Below are positions 42,013 to 52,019 of a stretch of 64,000 nt of DNA, in pieces; positions within the stretch are counted from its first letter, which is position 1; each line of letters begins with the position of its first letter. The stretch covers positions 62,001-126,000 of the forward strand of contig CAMVID010000001.1 of NCBI GenBank assembly GCA_947167445.1, read 5' to 3'. A model generated the notes under the pieces. That model had not been told where the DNA came from, did no database searches, and saw only the letters and a program-made list of their open reading frames with translations. This stretch comes from G11 sp947167445 (GTDB lineage Bacteria > Bacillota > Clostridia > Lachnospirales > Lachnospiraceae). A program made the position numbers and the translations under genes.

Positions 42013-44460
42013 ATGAACCAGAGAGTTTATTTAAATGAGAATTGGCTCTATTCGAGTGATTATTTTGATGAACTTAAAGATGCAGGTTTCAATGAAGCCA
42101 ACCTTAAACCTGTAAGGATTCCTCATGCCAATGTTGAAACACCCTTTCATTACTTTGACGAGTCCATATATCAGTTTGTTTCGGGATATAGAAGGAAGAT
42201 AAATGCCCCTGAAGAGTGGAGAGGCAAAAGCGTAATACTTACTTTTGAAGGTGTGGGCCACGAAGCCACTGTGTATTTAAACGGAGATGAAGTCGCTTTT
42301 CATCAATGCGGCTATACGGCTTTCAGTATTGATATTTCCGAGAAACTTGTGTATGGTTCCGACAACCTTTTGACTGTCAGAGTCAACAGCAAGGAGGACA
42401 TTAACGTTCCTCCCTTCGGATTTGTTATCGATTACATGACTTATGGTGGTATCTACAGAGATGTTTATATCGACGTCCTTGATAAATGCCACTTTGAGAA
42501 TCTTTACGTCAATCCCAAGGTATCAGTTAAGGATGGAAGCGTTAAAAAAGCCGGGTATTTTACGTCCTTTGAGCTCAGTCAGGAGACCGAAGGAGATTTT
42601 GACGTAGAGATTTCCTATGCTGAGTATAAATCAGACGATTATAAGGTGATTGGCAGCTTTAACGGGAAAGATTTCGAAGTCAGAATTAAGGACGGAAGAA
42701 AAATCTTTGAGAAAAGTGAAATAATCGAGGAGGCTCCCAAACTTTGGAGCCCCGATGAACCCAATTTATATAATTTCAAGGTCAGACTTTTGAGAAACGG
42801 CAATGTTATTGATGAAAGAGTCATCAGAGCCGGTTTCAGAAAAGCTAAATTTAAGGCCGACGGATTCTATCTTAACGGCAAGAGGCTTACAATCAGAGGC
42901 TTAAACAGACACCAGAGCTATCCTTATGTGGGATATGCAATGCCCAAGTCCATGCAGGAGATGGATGCGGACGTTCTTAAGAATGAACTTGGTCTTAATG
43001 CCGTAAGAACCTGCCATTACCCTCAGAGCCATTATTTTATCGACAGATGCGATGAGGTGGGAATTCTTGTTTTTACCGAGATTCCCGGATGGCAGTATGT
43101 GGGAGATGATGCCTGGAAAAAGCAGGCCATCGAGAATACCAGAGACATGATTCTTCAGTATAGAAATCATACTTCCATTATTCTTTGGGGTGTGAGAATC
43201 AACGAGTCTCAGGATGATGATGAATTTTATACCAAGACCAACAATCTTGCCCATGAGCTTGATCCTTTCAGACAGACAGGCGGCGTTAGATTTATCAAAA
43301 AGAGCAGCCTTCTTGAAGATGTTTATACCTATAATGACTTCAGCCATGACGGAAAGACGCCCGGATGTCGTCACAAGAGCGACGTTACGACGGATATGAA
43401 TAAGGGTTTCCTTATTTCCGAGTACAATGGGCATATGTTCCCTACAAAGTCCTATGACGACGAGCTCCACAGAACAGAGCATTTCCTTCGCCATGCAAGA
43501 GTAATGAATGCATATTACGGCGAGGAAGGCGTTGCAGGTGGATTTGGATGGGTATATGCGGACTACAACACCCATAAGGACTTCGGAAGCGGAGACAGAA
43601 TCTGTTACCACGGCGTCATGGATATGTTCAGAAATATGAAGCCTGCTGCCAATATATATGCAGCACAGCAGGATAAAAACCCTATTCTCTACATTTCCTC
43701 ATCCCTCGACATAGGTGAGCACCCTGCAGGAATAAAGGATGAACTTTGGGCAGTTACAAACGCCGATGTAATTAAGATGTACAAGAACGACAGGTTCATT
43801 TCTGAATACAATGTTAAAGATGATTCCGCTTTTAAGAATATGCCTCATGGTCCTGTATTGATTGACGACTTTGTGGGAGATCAGATGGAGACTGTTGAGC
43901 ATTATAAGCCTTCAGTTGCAAAGGACCTTAAGAAAGGCCTTAATATGGCCAGCCGTTACGGCCTTGAAAGTGCACCGAAGAAATTCTATCTTTTGGCAGC
44001 CAAAGTTCTTACAGTAGATAAAATTAAGTATTCTACACTTGTAAATCTTTACGGCAAGTATATTGGTGAATGGGGCGGAGAAGCTACCGTTTACAGATTT
44101 GACGCGATAAAGGATGGAAAAGTTGTTGCCAGCGTTGTTAAAGAGCCCTTCCGTCAGGTTGTTCTTGATGCCAAGGCTTATAAGACTGAGCTTAAGGAAG
44201 AGAACTCCTATGATGTTACTGAAGTAAGAATCAGAGCTCTTGATCAGAAGGGAAATGTGCTTCCTTTCTATAACGACCCCATTACTCTATCCATTGAAGG
44301 AGAAGCTGAATTAATTGGACCGGCATGCCTTAATCTTCAGGGCGGCATGGCAGGAACCTACGTTAAGACCAAAGGAAACAGCGGTAAAGCTACATTGACT
44401 GTAAGCGGCATTCATACAAAGCCTATTGAGATTCATTTCAATATCGTCGGAGGCAGATAA
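42013..44460 (+). CDS. Family GH2 glycosidase (beta-galactosidase/beta-glucuronidase type)
   Basis: The product has 815 residues from the ATG at 42013, which follows CGGAGG; the open frame begins earlier inside the GH1 gene without a site. Domain order is the jelly-roll sugar-binding domain (VTLFEG-like VILTFEGVGHEATVYLNG), an Ig-like domain, a TIM barrel and C-terminal beta domains. The acid/base is Glu398 in VRINES and the nucleophile Glu470 in LISEYNGH. RTCHYPQSHYFIDRCDEVGI is a family landmark. It has no signal peptide. Operon context with GH36 favours a galactoside substrate, but specificity is not certain. Confidence 0.9.
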   Translation: MNQRVYLNENWLYSSDYFDELKDAGFNEANLKPVRIPHANVETPFHYFDESIYQFVSGYRRKINAPEEWRGKSVILTFEGVGHEATVYLNGDEVAFHQCGYTAFSIDISEKLVYGSDNLLTVRVNSKEDINVPPFGFVIDYMTYGGIYRDVYIDVLDKCHFENLYVNPKVSVKDGSVKKAGYFTSFELSQETEGDFDVEISYAEYKSDDYKVIGSFNGKDFEVRIKDGRKIFEKSEIIEEAPKLWSPDEPNLYNFKVRLLRNGNVIDERVIRAGFRKAKFKADGFYLNGKRLTIRGLNRHQSYPYVGYAMPKSMQEMDADVLKNELGLNAVRTCHYPQSHYFIDRCDEVGILVFTEIPGWQYVGDDAWKKQAIENTRDMILQYRNHTSIILWGVRINESQDDDEFYTKTNNLAHELDPFRQTGGVRFIKKSSLLEDVYTYNDFSHDGKTPGCRHKSDVTTDMNKGFLISEYNGHMFPTKSYDDELHRTEHFLRHARVMNAYYGEEGVAGGFGWVYADYNTHKDFGSGDRICYHGVMDMFRNMKPAANIYAAQQDKNPILYISSSLDIGEHPAGIKDELWAVTNADVIKMYKNDRFISEYNVKDDSAFKNMPHGPVLIDDFVGDQMETVEHYKPSVAKDLKKGLNMASRYGLESAPKKFYLLAAKVLTVDKIKYSTLVNLYGKYIGEWGGEATVYRFDAIKDGKVVASVVKEPFRQVVLDAKAYKTELKEENSYDVTEVRIRALDQKGNVLPFYNDPITLSIEGEAELIGPACLNLQGGMAGTYVKTKGNSGKATLTVSGIHTKPIEIHFNIVGGR

Positions 44461-46808
44461 TGATAAAAGTAACAGGTAATCTGTTCGTTTTAGAGACTTG
44501 CAACACTTCATATTGTTTTGAAAAAAACGTATCGGGGCATCTTGAGCATCTTTATTATGGCAAAAAGATTAATCTCGATGAGAAGAATGTTTCTGCTTTA
44601 AGAGAAAAGAATGCATTCGTTCCGGGGTGCTCTTTGGCCTATGACAAGGATTTTTCAGATGTTTGTCTCGAGGATATGAAGCTTGAAATGAGTGGATACG
44701 GAAAGGGTGATATCAGAGCACCTTTCGTGGAAATCGCTCATGAAGACGGAAGCAGAACCTGCGATTTTGTTTATAGTGAATCCAAGGTTATTGATGAAAG
44801 CCTTGATGACGGCGCTTTGCCGAGAGCCTACAATGAGTCCGGAGATTATGAGCATCTTGTTATTGTTTTAAAGGACAGAAATTACAAGATGACTCTTGAA
44901 CTTCATTATCTTGTTTATGAGGACAGTGACGTTATTACAAGGTACTCCAGACTCGTCAATGACGGTGAAGAGGCTGTAAGGCTCTTCAGATTAATGAGTG
45001 CCCAGGTGGATTTTGCCAAGGACAGCTATGAAATATTGACATTTAATGGTGCCTGGACAAGAGAGATGGAAAGGCACAGCGTATCCTTTGATGCCGGATG
45101 CTTTATTAATTCCAGTGTTTGCGGTGTGTCATCAAATCGGGCAAATCCTTTTGTCATTCTTTCAAAGAAGGGCACTGATGAACAATTTGGAGATTGCTAC
45201 GGTTTTAACCTGCTTTATTCAGGAAACCATGCCGAAATATTTGATTTCAGCGCATTTGGCAAATTAAGATTTCTAAACGGCATTAATCCTGCCGGCTTTG
45301 AATATGTAATTGATGGGGGCAAAGAGTTTGTAAGCCCTGAGGCAGTTCTTTCATATTCTCCCTGTGGATATAACGGCTTAAGTGCAAATATGCATAACTT
45401 TGTCAGAGAGCATATTTTAAGGGGAACCTGGAAGAAGAAAACAAGGCCTGTTCTTTTGAATTCTTGGGAAGCTGCTTATTTTAAGATAAATGAGAAAAAG
45501 CTGGTTGAACTGGCCAAGGAAGCCAAGAACATCGGTATCGAACTGATTGTTTTGGATGACGGATGGTTTGGAGAAAGAAACGATGACACCTCCTCCCTTG
45601 GAGACTGGTTTGTAAACACCAAAAAATTCCCCGGGGGATTAAAAGGTGTGGCCGATAAAATTAAAGCTCTTGGTCTTGACTTTGGAATCTGGGTGGAGCC
45701 TGAGATGATAAACGTCAAGAGCAAACTTTATAAGGCTCATCCGGAATATGCCATGGACATTCCCGGCAAAGCCCACACTGAAGGACGTAATCAAAGAGTT
45801 CTTGATCTGACAAGGGATGATGTATGCGATTTCGTTATCGAATCCATGACGGATGTCTTTGGTTCCGCCGACATTTCCTATGTAAAATGGGATATGAACC
45901 GAATCTTTTCGGATGTATTTTCCGCCTCCCTTCCATCAAACAGGCAGGGCGAGGTGGCTCACAGATATATGCTTGGACTTTACAGAATCCTTAGGACTCT
46001 TAATGAGAGATTCCCAGAGATTTTGTTTGAGGGATGCTCTTCGGGCGGCAACAGGTTCGATTTGGGGGCCCTTTGCTATTTCTCTCAAATATGGGCCAGC
46101 GATGACACTGATGCTTACCAAAGAGCGTTTATTCAGAACGGTTACAGCTACGGATATCCCATGAATACGGTTACTGCCCATGTATCCAACTGTCCTAACC
46201 ACCAGACCCTTAGGAAAACACCTCTTGATACAAGATTTAATGTTGCTTTCTTCGGCAATCTGGGATATGAATATAACCTTTGCGAGATGAAGCAGAAGGA
46301 AAAGGATGAATTAAAGGAGCAGATTAAGCTTTATAAGAAGTGGAGAGATGTTATTTCCTCCGGCACCTTTTACAGAAGTAAGAGCTTTTCGGACAGCAAT
46401 AACACAGTCTGGACCTGCGTCTCAAAGGATAAGACAAGAGCGGTTGCTCTCATTTTACAAAACAGGGTTACTCCCAATACAACCTTTAGGCATTACGATG
46501 CACAAGGTCTTGACAGAGAATTAAAATACCATTTCTACAACATAGATAAATCTGTTGATATCAGGGAGTTTGGAGATTTGGTCAATATGATTTCTCCTGT
46601 AGCCTTAAAGCAGGATTCCGTAATGATGGATATTGCGGCCAAATTCGTTAAGCTTGACGGCGAAAAGGAAGATTATCATTTGAGCGGTGAATTCCTTATG
46701 GATGCGGGAGTGAATTTAAAACCCAATTTTGCAGGCACGGGATTTAACGATCAGGCGGCTTTCTTCCAGGATATGGCAAGCAGATTGTATTTTATGGAAG
46801 CTGAATAA
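44460..46808 (+). CDS. Family GH36 alpha-galactosidase
   Basis: The product has 782 residues. The N-terminal beta-supersandwich is followed by the TIM barrel, which opens with RPVLLNSWEAAYFKINE. The nucleophile is Asp478 in YVKWDMNR. The acid/base is Asp548 in WASDDTDA, preceded by GCSSGGNRFDLG. Both positions fall where they do in the characterised family members. It should release alpha-1,6-galactose from raffinose-type sugars or galactomannan fragments inside the cell. Its ATG overlaps the GH2 stop by one base, so the two enzymes are made together. Confidence 0.94.
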   Translation: MIKVTGNLFVLETCNTSYCFEKNVSGHLEHLYYGKKINLDEKNVSALREKNAFVPGCSLAYDKDFSDVCLEDMKLEMSGYGKGDIRAPFVEIAHEDGSRTCDFVYSESKVIDESLDDGALPRAYNESGDYEHLVIVLKDRNYKMTLELHYLVYEDSDVITRYSRLVNDGEEAVRLFRLMSAQVDFAKDSYEILTFNGAWTREMERHSVSFDAGCFINSSVCGVSSNRANPFVILSKKGTDEQFGDCYGFNLLYSGNHAEIFDFSAFGKLRFLNGINPAGFEYVIDGGKEFVSPEAVLSYSPCGYNGLSANMHNFVREHILRGTWKKKTRPVLLNSWEAAYFKINEKKLVELAKEAKNIGIELIVLDDGWFGERNDDTSSLGDWFVNTKKFPGGLKGVADKIKALGLDFGIWVEPEMINVKSKLYKAHPEYAMDIPGKAHTEGRNQRVLDLTRDDVCDFVIESMTDVFGSADISYVKWDMNRIFSDVFSASLPSNRQGEVAHRYMLGLYRILRTLNERFPEILFEGCSSGGNRFDLGALCYFSQIWASDDTDAYQRAFIQNGYSYGYPMNTVTAHVSNCPNHQTLRKTPLDTRFNVAFFGNLGYEYNLCEMKQKEKDELKEQIKLYKKWRDVISSGTFYRSKSFSDSNNTVWTCVSKDKTRAVALILQNRVTPNTTFRHYDAQGLDRELKYHFYNIDKSVDIREFGDLVNMISPVALKQDSVMMDIAAKFVKLDGEKEDYHLSGEFLMDAGVNLKPNFAGTGFNDQAAFFQDMASRLYFMEAE

Positions 46809-46813
46809 AACAT

Positions 46814-46843
46814 ATGACAATTATACCTGTATTATGGTATAAT
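46814..46843 (+). promoter_or_regulatory. Probable promoter of ftsK
   Basis: ATGACA (46814-46819), 18 bases, TATAAT (46838-46843), preceded by TGG for an extended -10. The ATG of ftsK is 41 bases further. Confidence 0.6.
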
Positions 46844-46883
46844 TATTAACTAGATTTTTAGGAAATGTGAGGAATACGGCTAG

Positions 46884-49460
46884 ATGGCCACAAGATCCAC
46901 AAGAGGGAGAAAAAGTACCTCCCGAAAGAAAAAGGTCACAGCAGAAGAAGGGCAGATTTTTAGCGATATCAGCTTGCTGCTCTTATTTGCGTTGTGTGTC
47001 TTTTTGTTTCTTTGCAATTTGGGAATTATAAGTAATGGCGTAGCAGTTGTGATTCGAGACGTGCTCTTTGGCGTTTTCGGCTTCATGAACTATGTTCTGC
47101 CTATTTATATATTCTTTGCTTTTGCTTTTATTTTCCTTAATCCCGGAAATAAGATTGCTAAAAGAAAGGTTATTACTGTATCTGCACTTTTTGTTCTCAT
47201 AAGTATTCTGGCGGACTATCTTTCAAAGATTACCAGAGACAGCTACAGTATTGTAAATATTTATACATATTGCTCTGAAAACAAGTCCGGCGGCGGGCTG
47301 ATTGCAGGCAGCTTGGCTTTTGCCCTTTGGAAACTTCTTGATACGGTTGGAGCCGTTCTGGTTGTAGTTGTGTTAATTGTTGTCTGTCTGATTATTCTTA
47401 CAGGCAAATCCATCTCAAAGGGTATGCGTGAGGGCAAAGAAGCTGTTTCTGCCTACACCAAGGCTGATGAGGAAAGAAGAGTAAACAACGCTAAAGAACG
47501 CTATTCCAGAATGGAGGACGCCAAGGCCAGAAGACAGGCAAAGCGTGAAGCGAAGGAAGAAGAACGCAGGCTAATGGCAGAAAGGCGCAGACAGCTTGAA
47601 GAAGAGCGCGCCTCCAGAGAAGAGCAGGAGGAAACCGAGAAGATTCTTCGTATGGAGAAAAAGGTTTCCGGAGTTATGGTTAATACAAGCCTTACCGATG
47701 CCGAGAATTACGGCGAAAGTGAGGACGTTCACGAGATAACCTACAGTTATGATGATGATCAGGCAAAGGACGAAAACCCTGTCCCTGCCACAACTGATTT
47801 TGACAAGATCAGAATTCACACCGGCGGACAGATGAATATATATGGCGAAGAGGAGGAAGGCCCTGAGGAGGAAGAGGAGTACGATGAGATTATCCCTGCT
47901 GCACCTCAAAGACCCAAATCCGTAATTGCTCCTGATTTGCATGAAGAGGATGAAGAAATCATCCCTGCACCCAAAAAGAAAATTAAGAGAGCCTACAGAC
48001 TTCCTTCAATCAATCTTCTTAAAAAGGGTAAAGGAAGTACCGGAGCAAACACCAATGATCTTAAAGAGACTGCCAAGCTTTTACAACAGACCCTTGCAAA
48101 CTTCGGTGTTCATGTAACAATTACCGACATTTCACAGGGACCTGCAGTAACCAGATATGAGATGCAGCCCGAGATGGGCGTTAAGGTCAGCAAGATCCTT
48201 GGACTTACAGATGATATTAAGCTAAATCTTGCAGCAACTGATATTCGTATTGAAGCACCGATACCCGGCAAGGCTGCAATAGGAATTGAAGTTCCCAACA
48301 AAGAAAACTCAGCTGTTTCTTTGAGAGAACTTCTTGAGAGCAAGGAATATAAGAATTTCAATTCGAAGCTTGCCTTTGCAGTAGGTAAGGATATAGCGGG
48401 TAAGGTTGTGGTTGCCGATATTGCGAAGATGCCCCACATGCTCATAGCAGGCGCCACAGGCTCCGGTAAGAGTGTCTGCATCAATACCCTTATCATGAGT
48501 ATTCTTTATAAGGCTACGCCTGAAGAAGTCAAACTTATAATGATTGACCCGAAGGTGGTTGAATTATCTGTTTATAACGGAATTCCACACCTTCTTGTTC
48601 CTGTGGTTACCGACCCTAAGAAGGCAGCCAGTGCTCTTCACTGGGGCGTAGCCGAAATGACAGACAGATATAAGAAGTTTGCTGATGCTGAAGTCAGAGA
48701 TCTTGCAAGCTATAACAAGTATGTTGAATCTCTGCAGGCTGAAGGAAGTGATGCGGAAAAACTCCCTCAGATAGTAATTATTGTAGATGAGCTTGCTGAT
48801 TTGATGATGGTGGCACCCGGTGAGGTTGAGGAGGCAATTTGCCGTCTCGCACAGCTTGCCAGAGCCGCAGGCATTCATCTTATCATTGCTACACAAAGAC
48901 CGTCAGTTGACGTTATTACAGGCCTTATTAAGGCTAATATGCCAAGCCGTGTTGCTTTTGCAGTATCAAGTGGCGTTGATTCAAGAACCATTCTTGACAT
49001 GAATGGAGCCGAAAGACTTCTTGGCAAAGGAGATATGCTGTTTTACCCGCAGGGATATACCAAACCTGCCAGAATTCAGGGCGCTTTTGTGTCCGATGAG
49101 GAAGTAAAAGCGGTTGTTGAATCTTTAAAGAGCCAGGATTACGGTTCAGAGGAGCAAAGCAACGAGGTGCTTGAACAGATGAAGAGTATGGATTCTTCGG
49201 GATCCGCGGGAGGAGGAGCTTCATCGTCAGGCAGTGGTCTTGATGAACTGTTTGCGGAGGCAGGCAGATTCATAATTGATAAAGATAAGGGTAGCATCGG
49301 AATGCTGCAAAGGGCATTCAGAATTGGATTTAACAGAGCAGCCAGAATTATGGATCAGCTTTGTGATTATGGTGTTGTTGGGGAAGAAGAGGGAACCAAA
49401 CCTAGAAAGGTTCTGATGACAGAAGCCGAATTCGAACGTCTTTTGGATGAGGACGTATAA
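46884..49460 (+). CDS. ftsK: DNA translocase FtsK/SpoIIIE
   Basis: The product has 858 residues. A basic N-terminus and about four TM helices (to residue 175) are followed by a charged coiled-coil and Glu-rich linker. The alpha/beta motor has Walker A at 523-530 (GATGSGKS) and Walker B IIVDELADLMM. The C-terminal gamma winged helix (about 790-858, AGRFIIDKDKGSIGMLQRAF) reads KOPS/SRS orientation sequences. It pumps chromosomal DNA during division or sporulation. FtsK and SpoIIIE cannot be separated from sequence alone. Confidence 0.96.
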   Translation: MATRSTRGRKSTSRKKKVTAEEGQIFSDISLLLLFALCVFLFLCNLGIISNGVAVVIRDVLFGVFGFMNYVLPIYIFFAFAFIFLNPGNKIAKRKVITVSALFVLISILADYLSKITRDSYSIVNIYTYCSENKSGGGLIAGSLAFALWKLLDTVGAVLVVVVLIVVCLIILTGKSISKGMREGKEAVSAYTKADEERRVNNAKERYSRMEDAKARRQAKREAKEEERRLMAERRRQLEEERASREEQEETEKILRMEKKVSGVMVNTSLTDAENYGESEDVHEITYSYDDDQAKDENPVPATTDFDKIRIHTGGQMNIYGEEEEGPEEEEEYDEIIPAAPQRPKSVIAPDLHEEDEEIIPAPKKKIKRAYRLPSINLLKKGKGSTGANTNDLKETAKLLQQTLANFGVHVTITDISQGPAVTRYEMQPEMGVKVSKILGLTDDIKLNLAATDIRIEAPIPGKAAIGIEVPNKENSAVSLRELLESKEYKNFNSKLAFAVGKDIAGKVVVADIAKMPHMLIAGATGSGKSVCINTLIMSILYKATPEEVKLIMIDPKVVELSVYNGIPHLLVPVVTDPKKAASALHWGVAEMTDRYKKFADAEVRDLASYNKYVESLQAEGSDAEKLPQIVIIVDELADLMMVAPGEVEEAICRLAQLARAAGIHLIIATQRPSVDVITGLIKANMPSRVAFAVSSGVDSRTILDMNGAERLLGKGDMLFYPQGYTKPARIQGAFVSDEEVKAVVESLKSQDYGSEEQSNEVLEQMKSMDSSGSAGGGASSSGSGLDELFAEAGRFIIDKDKGSIGMLQRAFRIGFNRAARIMDQLCDYGVVGEEEGTKPRKVLMTEAEFERLLDEDV

Positions 49461-49480
49461 AATTTGACCGGAGGAAACGG

Positions 49481-51151
49481 ATGTTAAGCGATATTGAAAT
49501 TTCTCAAAATGCCAAAATGCTTCCAATTAAGGAAGTAGCTGCAAAGATAGGAATTGATGAAGACTATCTTGAGTATTACGGAAAGTACAAAGCAAAACTT
49601 TCTGATGAGTATCTTAACAAGATTAAGGACAACAAGGACGGAAAACTTATCCTTGTTACGGCCATTAATCCCACCCCTGCTGGAGAGGGAAAGACCACCA
49701 CAAGCGTAGGCCTTGGACAGGCTATGTCCCTTATCGGGAAGAAGGCTGTTGTTGCTTTGAGAGAGCCTTCTTTGGGACCCTGCTTTGGTATCAAGGGAGG
49801 AGCTGCCGGCGGCGGATATGCTCAGGTTGTTCCCATGGAGGATATTAACCTTCATTTTACCGGTGATTTTCACGCAATTACTTCAGCCAATAACCTTTTG
49901 GCTGCAATAATAGATAATCATATCCATCAGGGAAATGAACTTGGAATCGATTCAAGAAACATTTCCTGGAAACGCTGTGAGGATATGAACGACAGAGCTC
50001 TTCGTAACATAGTTGTTGGACTTGGAAAGAAGAGCGATGGCTTTGTAAGAGAAGACCATTTTGTTATAACTGTTGCAAGTGAGATTATGGCTATCCTCTG
50101 CCTGGCTTCAGACATGAAGGATTTAAAGGACCGCCTTTCAAGAATCGTTGTTGGATATAACTACGAAGGTAAGCCTGTTACTGCAAAGGATTTAAACGCA
50201 GTAGGAGCTATGGCTGCGCTTTTAAAGGATGCTTTAAAACCCAACCTTGTTCAGACCTTGGAGAACACTCCCGTTTTGATTCACGGAGGCCCCTTTGCCA
50301 ACATAGCGCATGGATGTAACTCCGTAAGAGCCACAAAAGCAGCAATAAAGATGGCGGATTATGCAATTACCGAGGCAGGATTCGGAGCCGACCTTGGAGC
50401 CGAGAAATTCCTTGATATCAAGTGTGTTCTTGCAGGCCTTAAGCCTGATGCTGTAGTGCTTGTTGCCACAGTAAGAGCACTTAAATATAACGGACTTGTT
50501 CCCAAGGCTGACCTTGGAGAGCCTAACGTGGAAGCGTTAAAGAAGGGCATTGTCAATCTTGAAAAACACATCGAGAACCTTCAGAAGTACAATGTTCCTG
50601 TTGTTGTAACATTAAACAGATTCTCTTCGGATACAGAAGAAGAATTAAACTTTGTAAAAGAGTTCTGCGAGGCCAGAAACTGCGAATTCGCTCTTTCCGA
50701 AGTTTGGGAAAAGGGCGGAGAAGGCGGAAGAGAGCTTGCCATGAAGGTAGTTGAAACAATTGAGAAGAAAGAATCTCATTTTGCTCCAATTTATGACAAG
50801 AATCTGCCCATTAAAGACAAGATTGAGACCATTGCCAAAGAAATATACGGTGCAGGAAGCGTAAGCTATTCAACTACCGCTCTCAATCAGATTAAGAAGC
50901 TTACAGAACTTGGCTTTGACAAGACTCCTGTCTGCATGGCCAAGACTCAGTATTCTCTTTCCGATAACCCCAATTTACTTGGAAGACCTGAGAATTTTGA
51001 ACTTACCATAAGAGAAGTCTATGTAAGCGCCGGAGCAGGCTTTGTAGTTGCCCTTACAGGTGAAATTGTTACAATGCCCGGTCTTTCCAAATCACCTGCT
51101 GCCTTCAGAATTGATGTGAGCGACGAGGGCGTTATTACCGGATTATTCTAA
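49481..51151 (+). CDS. fhs: Formate-tetrahydrofolate ligase
   Basis: The product has 556 residues, the usual family length. The P-loop is in INPTPAGEGKTTTSVGLGQA. REPSLGPCFGIKGGAAGGGY is the family signature, and the C-terminal part has MPGLSKSPAA. It makes 10-formyl-THF from formate and ATP for purine and methionyl initiator synthesis, and as the entry of the methyl branch of the Wood-Ljungdahl route in acetogens. A GGAGG site is 7 bases upstream. It is paired with folD, 19 bases downstream. Confidence 0.98.
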   Translation: MLSDIEISQNAKMLPIKEVAAKIGIDEDYLEYYGKYKAKLSDEYLNKIKDNKDGKLILVTAINPTPAGEGKTTTSVGLGQAMSLIGKKAVVALREPSLGPCFGIKGGAAGGGYAQVVPMEDINLHFTGDFHAITSANNLLAAIIDNHIHQGNELGIDSRNISWKRCEDMNDRALRNIVVGLGKKSDGFVREDHFVITVASEIMAILCLASDMKDLKDRLSRIVVGYNYEGKPVTAKDLNAVGAMAALLKDALKPNLVQTLENTPVLIHGGPFANIAHGCNSVRATKAAIKMADYAITEAGFGADLGAEKFLDIKCVLAGLKPDAVVLVATVRALKYNGLVPKADLGEPNVEALKKGIVNLEKHIENLQKYNVPVVVTLNRFSSDTEEELNFVKEFCEARNCEFALSEVWEKGGEGGRELAMKVVETIEKKESHFAPIYDKNLPIKDKIETIAKEIYGAGSVSYSTTALNQIKKLTELGFDKTPVCMAKTQYSLSDNPNLLGRPENFELTIREVYVSAGAGFVVALTGEIVTMPGLSKSPAAFRIDVSDEGVITGLF

Positions 51152-51170
51152 GAAAGGTGTTTATTAAAAC

Positions 51171-52019
51171 ATGACTCAGATTATAGATGGCAAATTAATC
51201 TCGTCACAGATTAAAGACGAGGTAAAAGAAAGAGTTGCAGCTCTTAAGGCTAAAGGAAGAGAGGTTACTCTGGCGGTTATTCTTGTGGGAGAAGATCCTG
51301 CAAGCCAGGTGTATGTAAACAATAAAAAGAAGGCATGCGAATACTGCGGAATTAACTCCGAAAGCTTTGAATTGCCTGAGACAACATCTGAGGGCGAACT
51401 TTTGTCGCTTATAGACAAACTGAATAAGGATGTTGACGTTGACGGTATTCTTGTTCAGCTTCCTCTTCCTAAGGGAATTGATGAAGACAAGGTTATTATG
51501 GCCATTGATCCGGCAAAGGATGTTGACGGATTCCATATTTCCAATGTGGGTTCTTTGTGCGTTGGAAGAAAGGGACTTGTTTCGTGTACACCCGCCGGTA
51601 TCATTGAGCTTTTAAAGAGATACAACATCACTATTGAAGGCAAGGAGTGTGTGGTTATCGGACGAAGCAATATTGTAGGAAAGCCCATGGCTCTTCTTTT
51701 GCTTCGTGAAAACGGAACCGTAACTGTTTGCCATTCGAGAACCAAAGATTTAAAGGATGTTACCAAGAGAGCGGATATTCTCGTTGTTGCTATAGGAAAG
51801 CCCAAATTTATAGACGCGTCTTTTGTTAAGGACGGAGCTGTTGTCATTGACGTGGGAATCCACAGAAATGAAGAGGGCAAGTTATGCGGAGATGTGGATT
51901 TTGACAGTGTCAAGGATAAAACCTCTGCAATCACTCCTGTTCCGGGAGGCGTTGGACCCATGACAATAGCAATGCTTATGAATAACTGTGTGGCTGCTGT
52001 GGAGAATAAGACAAAATGA
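51171..52019 (+). CDS. folD: Methylenetetrahydrofolate dehydrogenase/cyclohydrolase
   Basis: The product has 282 residues. The catalytic Lys region is YVNNKKKACEYCGI. VQLPLPKGIDE and DVDGFH bind folate. The NADP loop reads VVIGRSNIVGKPMA, and PGGVGPMTIAML closes the protein. It interconverts methylene-, methenyl- and formyl-THF and so follows Fhs in the one-carbon chain. It overlaps the next gene by four bases (ATGA). No odd features. Confidence 0.98.
   Translation: MTQIIDGKLISSQIKDEVKERVAALKAKGREVTLAVILVGEDPASQVYVNNKKKACEYCGINSESFELPETTSEGELLSLIDKLNKDVDVDGILVQLPLPKGIDEDKVIMAIDPAKDVDGFHISNVGSLCVGRKGLVSCTPAGIIELLKRYNITIEGKECVVIGRSNIVGKPMALLLLRENGTVTVCHSRTKDLKDVTKRADILVVAIGKPKFIDASFVKDGAVVIDVGIHRNEEGKLCGDVDFDSVKDKTSAITPVPGGVGPMTIAMLMNNCVAAVENKTK

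Noticed and set aside
42901..43611. Antisense open frame of 236 codons inside the GH2 gene
   Set aside because: The sense frame carries the GH2 catalytic residues; the antisense frame has no ribosome binding site or recognisable motif.
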